NCBI GenBank assembly: GCA_016844285.1
Contig: JAENIS010000055.1
Location: 1-9,582 of the forward strand
DNA: 9,582 nucleotides
Direction: 5' to 3'
Source: Dehalococcoidales bacterium
GTDB taxonomy: Bacteria > Chloroflexota > Dehalococcoidia > Dehalococcoidales > UBA2162
Part shown: positions 5,400 to 9,582 of the stretch, in pieces
How the letters are laid out: every line of letters begins with the position of its first letter
How positions within the stretch are numbered: position 1 is the stretch's first letter
Notes under the pieces: model-generated
What the model saw: the letters and a program-made list of their open reading frames with translations, nothing else
What the model was told of the DNA's origin: nothing
The model's database searches: none
Position numbers and translations under genes: made by a program

Positions 5400-6221
5400 A
5401 TGGCATACCAGGAAGAAAAACGAACCACGGTAAGACGCCAGGCCACCAGGCAGGCAATTGCTTTAGCCATGCAGGGTCACTGGCGGGAGGCAATCGCCGC
5501 TAACAAAGGCATACTGGAGAGTTTCCCCAACGATGTCGATGCCTATAATCGTTTGGGTCGAGCCTATATGGAGCTAGGCGAGTATGCCCTGGCGCGGCAA
5601 GCTTACCAGAAAACCATCGAACTTGACCCCTATAATACTATTGCCGAAAAGAACCTTGAGCGTCTGGCCCACCTGGCGGAGACGGCGGATGCGACTGAAG
5701 GTGAACTGCAAAAAGTCGAGCCGCAGCAGTTCATTGAGGAAGTGGGCAAGGCCGGCATTGTCAATCTTTATCGCCTGGCACCACCGGAGGTACTGGCCAA
5801 AATGATTGCCGGTGCGAAAGTGAATCTGAAGATTGAGGGGGCTGGTTTAATCGTCACGAATAGCCGTGGCGAATCTCTGGGACAGGTAGAACCCAAACAC
5901 GAGCAAAGGCTGATAAAACTAATCGAAGGTGGCAACAAATATTCAACGACGATAGTCAAGTCAACGCCGGAGGCAGTAACTGCCATTATCAGGGAAGAAT
6001 ACCAGCACCCCTCCCAATCGGGACGGCTCTCCTTCCCGGCTCGGGCTGCTGAGCCTTTCCGTCCCTATATTGTCGACAGGGTAATCAGGCGTGAGCTTGA
6101 TTATGAGGAGACATTGCCCGGAGAAACAAGCTATACTATCGTCGGCGGGGAGCTAGGTGGAGAGGAGGCCGAGCTCCTGGCCGAAGATTCCCCTGATGCT
6201 GAGGAGGAGAATGAGGAATAG
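5400..6221 (+). CDS. TPR-repeat protein with uncharacterised C-terminal domain
   Basis: This 273-residue soluble protein has no signal peptide or membrane segment. A TPR-like helical pair (about 14-45, GHWREAIAANKGILE) precedes one canonical TPR (47-80, with YNRLGRAYMELGEYALARQAY and IELDP), a fold that binds other proteins. A linker follows, then a segment at about 110-200 that looks like a compact alpha/beta domain (VNLYRLAPPEVLAKM, then LKIEGAGLIVTNSRGESLGQV, then RLIKLIEGGNKY); I do not recognise its family. The last 20 residues are very acidic (GGEEAELL to EEENEE). GAGGGAG 6 bp before the ATG is a good ribosome site. It lies 21 bp after lysC and its stop overlaps the ribosome site of gyrA, so it should be co-transcribed with both. 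A role linked to gyrase is possible but only guilt by association. Confidence 0.8.
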   Translation: MAYQEEKRTTVRRQATRQAIALAMQGHWREAIAANKGILESFPNDVDAYNRLGRAYMELGEYALARQAYQKTIELDPYNTIAEKNLERLAHLAETADATEGELQKVEPQQFIEEVGKAGIVNLYRLAPPEVLAKMIAGAKVNLKIEGAGLIVTNSRGESLGQVEPKHEQRLIKLIEGGNKYSTTIVKSTPEAVTAIIREEYQHPSQSGRLSFPARAAEPFRPYIVDRVIRRELDYEETLPGETSYTIVGGELGGEEAELLAEDSPDAEEENEE

Positions 6222-6226
6222 GAGGT
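6220..6226 (+). promoter_or_regulatory. Shine-Dalgarno of gyrA, overlapping the TPR stop
   Basis: AGGAGGT begins inside the TAG stop codon (6219-6221) of the TPR gene and lies 11 bp before the gyrA ATG, a rather long gap. The overlap suggests that ribosomes ending on the TPR gene can re-initiate on gyrA. Confidence 0.7.
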
Positions 6227-6237
6227 TCTAACCCGTT

Positions 6238-8685
6238 ATGGTTTTGGGTAAGACCAGGCCAGTAAATATCGAAGACGAGATGCGTAGCTCCTACTTGGAC
6301 TACGCCATGAGTGTCATTGTTTCCCGTGCTCTGCCCGATGTCCGGGATGGACTGAAACCGGTGCAGCGGCGCATTCTCTACGCCATGAACGATATGGGCA
6401 TGACCCATAACAGCGCTTATAAGAAGAGCGCCCGTATTGTTGGCGAGGTGCTCGGCAAGTATCATCCCCATGGTGATTCCTCGGTTTATGAGGCAATGGT
6501 ACGTCTGGCGCAGGATTTCTCGATGCGCTATATGCTGATTGACGGGCAGGGCAACTTTGGCAGCGTCGATAATGACCCTCCCGCCGCCATGCGGTATACC
6601 GAGGCACGCCTGGCTGAGGTTGCCGAGCAGATGCTGGTCGACATTGATAAGGATACGGTCGACTTCGTGCCCAACTTTGACGATAGCCTCAAGGAACCAT
6701 CAGTTTTACCGGCTCGACTGCCCAATTTGCTGGTGAATGGTAGCTCCGGCATCGCCGTGGGGATGGCGACTAACATCCCGCCGCATAACCTCAGCGAGGT
6801 CTGTGACGCCATCGACTATCTGATTGATAATCCCGAGGCCACGGTTGAGGCACTTACCCAGTTTATCAAAGGCCCGGACTTCCCTACGGCTGGTATTATC
6901 CGGGGACAGGAGGGCATCAAAAGCGCCTATGCTACCGGCCATGGCCGGATAGTCGTCCAAGCCAGGGCGCACATCACCGATGGGGAGGGAGCAGGACACC
7001 GCCAGATAATAATTAACGAGCTTCCCTACCAGACCAATAAGGCAGCTCTGGTAGCAAGAATTGCGGAACTGGTTAGCGATAAGAAGATTAGCGGCATCAG
7101 CGAGCTACGTGATGAGTCTGACCGCCAGGGAATGCGCATCGTCATCGAGTTAAGGAGAGATGCGGAGCCACAGCAGGTGCTCAATAACCTGTACGAGCAT
7201 ACCGCCATGCAATCAGCCTTCTTCGTGAACATGCTCGCCCTGGTTGATGGGCAGCCGCGCGTCCTCAGCCTTAAGGAAGTCCTACAATATTATGTCGACT
7301 TCCGCCGTGAGGTTATCACCCGGCGCTGTCAATTCGAGCTGAAAGGGGCTAGAGCCAGGGCTCACATCCTCGAGGGGCTTAAAATCGCTCTTGACCAAAT
7401 CGACCGGGTGATTGCGACTATCCGCCAATCGGAAAATGCCGAGAAGGCACGTCAGAGCCTGATGACTGACTTTGGCCTGTCTCAAATTCAGGCACAGGCG
7501 ATTCTAGACATGCAGCTACGCCGACTGGCCAACCTGGAACGGCAGCGGATTTATGACGAGTATGCCGAGGTTCTGAAAAACATCGCTTACCTGGAGGATG
7601 TCCTGGCCAACCCGAGACGAGTGATGCTGCTCGTCAAAGAAGAGGTGACCGAGCTAAAGACCAAGTATGGTGACTCACGGCGGACGGAGATAAGCGAGCA
7701 GGAGATGACCGAATTCCGCGCCGAAGACCTGATTCCTCATGAAGAGATGGTCATCACGCTCAGTGAGCGGGGGTTTATCAAACGGGTGCCATCCCGCCTC
7801 TACACGCTACAGCATCGTGGCGGTAAGGGTATTATGGCCTTGCCGACCAGAGAGGATGATGTCGTTAGACTGCTCACAGTGACCGATACCCATACCAGCC
7901 TGCTCTTTTTCACCAACCGCGGCAAGGTTTTCCAACTTAAGTGTTACCAGCTCCCCGCCGGTAGCTCCCGGACGTCTAAAGGGACAGCGGTGATTAATCT
8001 TTTCCCGATTGTTGGTACGGAGAGGGTGACCGATGTGGTACCGGTAGCTGAGTTTGTGCCCGGCACCTATCTGTTGATGGGCAGTCGTCATGGCGAGATA
8101 AAAAAGACGGCTTTGACCAGTTTTGCTTCGGTGCGCAGCAACGGTATTATCGCCATGGGTGTGGAGGAGGGAGATGAGCTGTTGGCCGCCCGTATCGCCA
8201 GAGACGATGAGGATGTCATCGTGGTAACTCAGAAGGGACTGGCAATCCGTTTTGTTGTCTCCACCCTTAGAGCTAGCTCCAGAACCAGTGGTGGAGTGCG
8301 TGCCATCCGTTTGGCGCCCGATGATGCTGCCGTCAGCATGGATAAAGTTAAGACGGATGCCTTCCTGTTAGTGGCTACCGAAAGCGGTTTTGGTAAACTC
8401 ACCCAGCTCACTCAATACCCACCACAGCATCGTGGTGGTAAAGGAGTCAAGACTTTCCGAATTACTCCGGAGACGGGCGATATCGCCGCCGCTAAAGTAG
8501 TGTCATCATCTGACGAAGTGATGATAATATCCGCTGACGGACTGGTTACCCGCACTCCAGTGAGAGAAAAAGACCCCAAGCAGGGTATTCCAATCCAGCG
8601 CCGGGGTACCAAGAGGAAGGTAAGGCTGATGAGGCTTGAGGCTGGTGACCGTGTGGTGGCGATAACGTCTTTCGGCCGCTCTTAG
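6238..8685 (+). CDS. gyrA: DNA gyrase subunit A
   Basis: This full-length GyrA of 815 residues, with GyrB, introduces negative supercoils by passing DNA through a double-strand break. The N-terminal breakage-reunion domain (about 10-490) has [19 protein letters not shown], the winged-helix motif with [17 protein letters not shown], and the DNA-linked catalytic Tyr120 in [10 protein letters not shown]. At the quinolone-sensing positions it carries Ser81 and Glu85 (E. coli Ser83 and Asp87), residues found in many quinolone-sensitive bacteria. A coiled-coil tower precedes the C-terminal beta-pinwheel (about 500-812), which wraps DNA. The GyrA box, consensus QRRGGRG, is QHRGGKG at 525-531. The same heptapeptide recurs at 730-736 and QRRGTKR at 787-793. 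Presence of a recognisable GyrA box favours GyrA over ParC. It is third in the apparent lysC-TPR-gyrA operon. Confidence 0.97.
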   Translation: MVLGKTRPVNIEDEMRSSYLDYAMSVIVSRALPDVRDGLKPVQRRILYAMNDMGMTHNSAYKKSARIVGEVLGKYHPHGDSSVYEAMVRLAQDFSMRYMLIDGQGNFGSVDNDPPAAMRYTEARLAEVAEQMLVDIDKDTVDFVPNFDDSLKEPSVLPARLPNLLVNGSSGIAVGMATNIPPHNLSEVCDAIDYLIDNPEATVEALTQFIKGPDFPTAGIIRGQEGIKSAYATGHGRIVVQARAHITDGEGAGHRQIIINELPYQTNKAALVARIAELVSDKKISGISELRDESDRQGMRIVIELRRDAEPQQVLNNLYEHTAMQSAFFVNMLALVDGQPRVLSLKEVLQYYVDFRREVITRRCQFELKGARARAHILEGLKIALDQIDRVIATIRQSENAEKARQSLMTDFGLSQIQAQAILDMQLRRLANLERQRIYDEYAEVLKNIAYLEDVLANPRRVMLLVKEEVTELKTKYGDSRRTEISEQEMTEFRAEDLIPHEEMVITLSERGFIKRVPSRLYTLQHRGGKGIMALPTREDDVVRLLTVTDTHTSLLFFTNRGKVFQLKCYQLPAGSSRTSKGTAVINLFPIVGTERVTDVVPVAEFVPGTYLLMGSRHGEIKKTALTSFASVRSNGIIAMGVEEGDELLAARIARDDEDVIVVTQKGLAIRFVVSTLRASSRTSGGVRAIRLAPDDAAVSMDKVKTDAFLLVATESGFGKLTQLTQYPPQHRGGKGVKTFRITPETGDIAAAKVVSSSDEVMIISADGLVTRTPVREKDPKQGIPIQRRGTKRKVRLMRLEAGDRVVAITSFGRS

Positions 8686-8687
8686 CC

Positions 8688-8907
8688 AGATTGTTTACTA
8701 ACCTCACCCCCTCATTCCCCCTCTCCTAAGAGGAGAGGGGGAAACAGAGAAAGAGGGGCTTCGCCCCTCTTAGACGCCCCGCAGTTTAGCTCTCCCTTTA
8801 CTAAAGGGAGAATAAGAGGGATTTTCCTCCAGCCTTCGCCCCTCTCTTACTTACACTCCCCATTCCTATCAGGAAGGGGGTCAGGGGGATGGGTTAACAA
8901 TACAATC
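8688..8907. repeat. MITE-like intergenic repeat, unit 3
   Basis: This starts 3 bp after the gyrA stop. The left end reads GATTGTTTACTAACC, then TCACCCCCTC; the right end, read on the minus strand from 8907, reads GATTGTATTGTTAACC, then CATCCCCCTG. These form imperfect terminal inverted repeats of nearly 30 bp. Between them lie hairpins at 8717-8741 (CCCCCTCTCCT/AGGAGAGGGGG, loop AAG), 8751-8771 (AAGAGGGGC/GCCCCTCTT, loop TTC), 8791-8811 (TCTCCCTTT/AAAGGGAGA) and 8858-8880 (one mismatch). It lacks the GTCATTGCGAG palindrome of units 1 and 2. None of the hairpins is followed by a clear T run, so they are not standard terminators, though they separate two convergent genes. Confidence 0.65.
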
Positions 8908-8925
8908 CTTCCCTCAGGGAAGGAT
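8905..8925. repeat. Hairpin at the right end of unit 3
   Basis: ATCCTTCCC and GGGAAGGAT form a perfect 9-bp stem around TCA. It overlaps the last bases of the unit 3 inverted repeat. No T tract follows on the + strand. Confidence 0.7.
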
Positions 8926-8958
8926 GAGAAAGCTCGATAACATTGGTGCCTTAAACAC

Positions 8959-8978
8959 CCCCGAAGGGTCGATAAACA
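8959..8978 (-). terminator. Weak terminator-like hairpin after the membrane gene
   Basis: On the minus strand, a few bases after the stop, ACCCTTCGGGGGT can form a 4-bp stem with a TTCGG loop, followed by GTTTAAGG. The stem is short and the T run is poor, so this is only a possible terminator. Confidence 0.2.
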
Positions 8979-8982
8979 ATCC

Positions 8983-9564
8983 CTAGAACCAGCCGAAGCG
9001 AACTGGGGTGCGATAGGTGCGCCAGGCGAAGAGGGCTGCCACTACCACAAAAAGTGCCACCAGCCATGGGGCATACCCCCAGGTGAGCCTCACCCCCATG
9101 ATGAGGGAGGTCAGTACCAAAAAAAGGCAGGTTGCCGAAAGGCGTTTACGTCTTAGCCGCCATCTAAGTAAGGTTGGCCTTTTCTCATCGGGGAGTTGCT
9201 CTCCGGGGCTAATCCCGGCCAGAATCTGCTCAATACGAGGCTGTATACCGAGGTGGACATAGCTCAGCAAACCAGCCAGTAGTACAAAAGCGGCCATCTT
9301 GGTGATGAGCGCCCAGTCTGTCCATGTCCAACCTCTAGCCCAGGTCAGCAGGATGCCTGTCACCAGCATAACCGCCAGGTAGGCATAGCAGCGGACAGGC
9401 TGTTGCTTGATAATGTTCTCCATGTAGCGGTCGGTATTATAGCCCGGTGGCACGGCAAAGCGAGCTCGTTCGTTGACGACAATGAGCATGTAGAGGGGAG
9501 CCGCCATAAAGAGCATGGCGATTAAGTGTAGTAGCAATACGATGACTCGTGCTTCCAGTGGCAT
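8983..9564 (-). CDS. Predicted integral membrane protein of unknown function
   Basis: This 193-residue protein has five predicted transmembrane helices (about 6-30, 58-76, 84-104, 142-160, 164-182). A cytoplasmic-looking basic loop lies between helices 3 and 4 (KRPTLLRWRLRRKRL). His13 in the first helix and His104 at the end of the third stand in places where CopD-like or cytochrome-b-like small membrane proteins often have haem or metal ligands, but I cannot assign it to such a family. There is no cleavable signal peptide. The start is well supported: GGGAGG lies 6 bp upstream on the minus strand (9571-9576). It is convergent with gyrA. Its promoter and upstream neighbours are outside the window. 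Confidence 0.75.
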   Translation of the reverse strand: MPLEARVIVLLLHLIAMLFMAAPLYMLIVVNERARFAVPPGYNTDRYMENIIKQQPVRCYAYLAVMLVTGILLTWARGWTWTDWALITKMAAFVLLAGLLSYVHLGIQPRIEQILAGISPGEQLPDEKRPTLLRWRLRRKRLSATCLFLVLTSLIMGVRLTWGYAPWLVALFVVVAALFAWRTYRTPVRFGWF

Positions 9565-9582
9565 TGCGAACCTCCCTTTTCC

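Noticed and set aside
6238..8685. gyrA as parC (topoisomerase IV)
   Set aside because: A recognisable GyrA box and a full six-bladed-type C-terminal domain are present, and the catalytic and quinolone-region sequence fits GyrA.
8751..8771. Rho-independent terminator of gyrA
   Set aside because: The stem AAGAGGGGC/GCCCCTCTT is strong but is followed by AGACGCC and not by a T run; it may still slow polymerase, but it does not meet the usual pattern.
8717..8925. CRISPR-like or tandem repeat array after gyrA
   Set aside because: The hairpins differ in sequence, length and spacing; there are no constant repeats with unique spacers.
8983..9262. Plus-strand frame at 9017-9262
   Set aside because: It is antisense to the well-supported membrane protein gene and gives a basic, repeat-poor product without family features.

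Overview
The window looks like a bacterial chromosome segment, most probably from the Chloroflexota (class Dehalococcoidia or a close relative). This rests on family resemblance only: the GyrA and aspartokinase sequences, an archaeal-type phosphoglycerate-mutase-like protein beside lysC, a large serine recombinase at a tRNA gene, and many palindromic spacers of the GTCATTGCGAG type. No database search was possible, so the taxon is an inference.

Left part (1-2260), apparently mobile DNA. The window opens inside the last 50 codons of an IS3-family transposase. A poorly coding stretch with two weak small ORFs follows, then a complete large serine recombinase (683-2260). The last five codons and the stop codon of the recombinase lie inside the 3' half of a tRNA-Pro(CGG) gene on the opposite strand (2242-2317). 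This is the layout expected at one end of a genomic island inserted at the 3' end of a tRNA gene: island to the left, core chromosome to the right. The tRNA has a near-perfect sigma-70 promoter (TTGCCG, 17 bp, TATAAT) on its far side.

Middle and right part (2368-8925), core metabolism. In order on the + strand: an ApgM-like metalloenzyme (2708-3907), which belongs by motif and neighbourhood to the group proposed to act as homoserine kinase; aspartokinase lysC (4149-5378) with a strong in-frame internal start for a separate beta subunit; a TPR protein (5400-6221); and gyrA (6238-8685). The last three are spaced 21 and 16 bp apart and look like one operon. ApgM-like and LysC would provide two steps of the aspartate-to-threonine route. 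A five-helix membrane protein of unknown function (8983-9564) points back toward gyrA.

The three spacers (2368-2700, 3897-4131, 8688-8907) appear to be members of one dispersed, non-coding, MITE-like repeat family. Each starts with a related sequence of the form GATTG..TTA..AACCTATCCCC, ends with an inverted version of it, and is filled with GC-rich hairpins. One copy supplies the stop codon of the ApgM-like gene and another begins a few bases after the gyrA stop. This family, and the recombinase/tRNA overlap, are the two features most worth following up.
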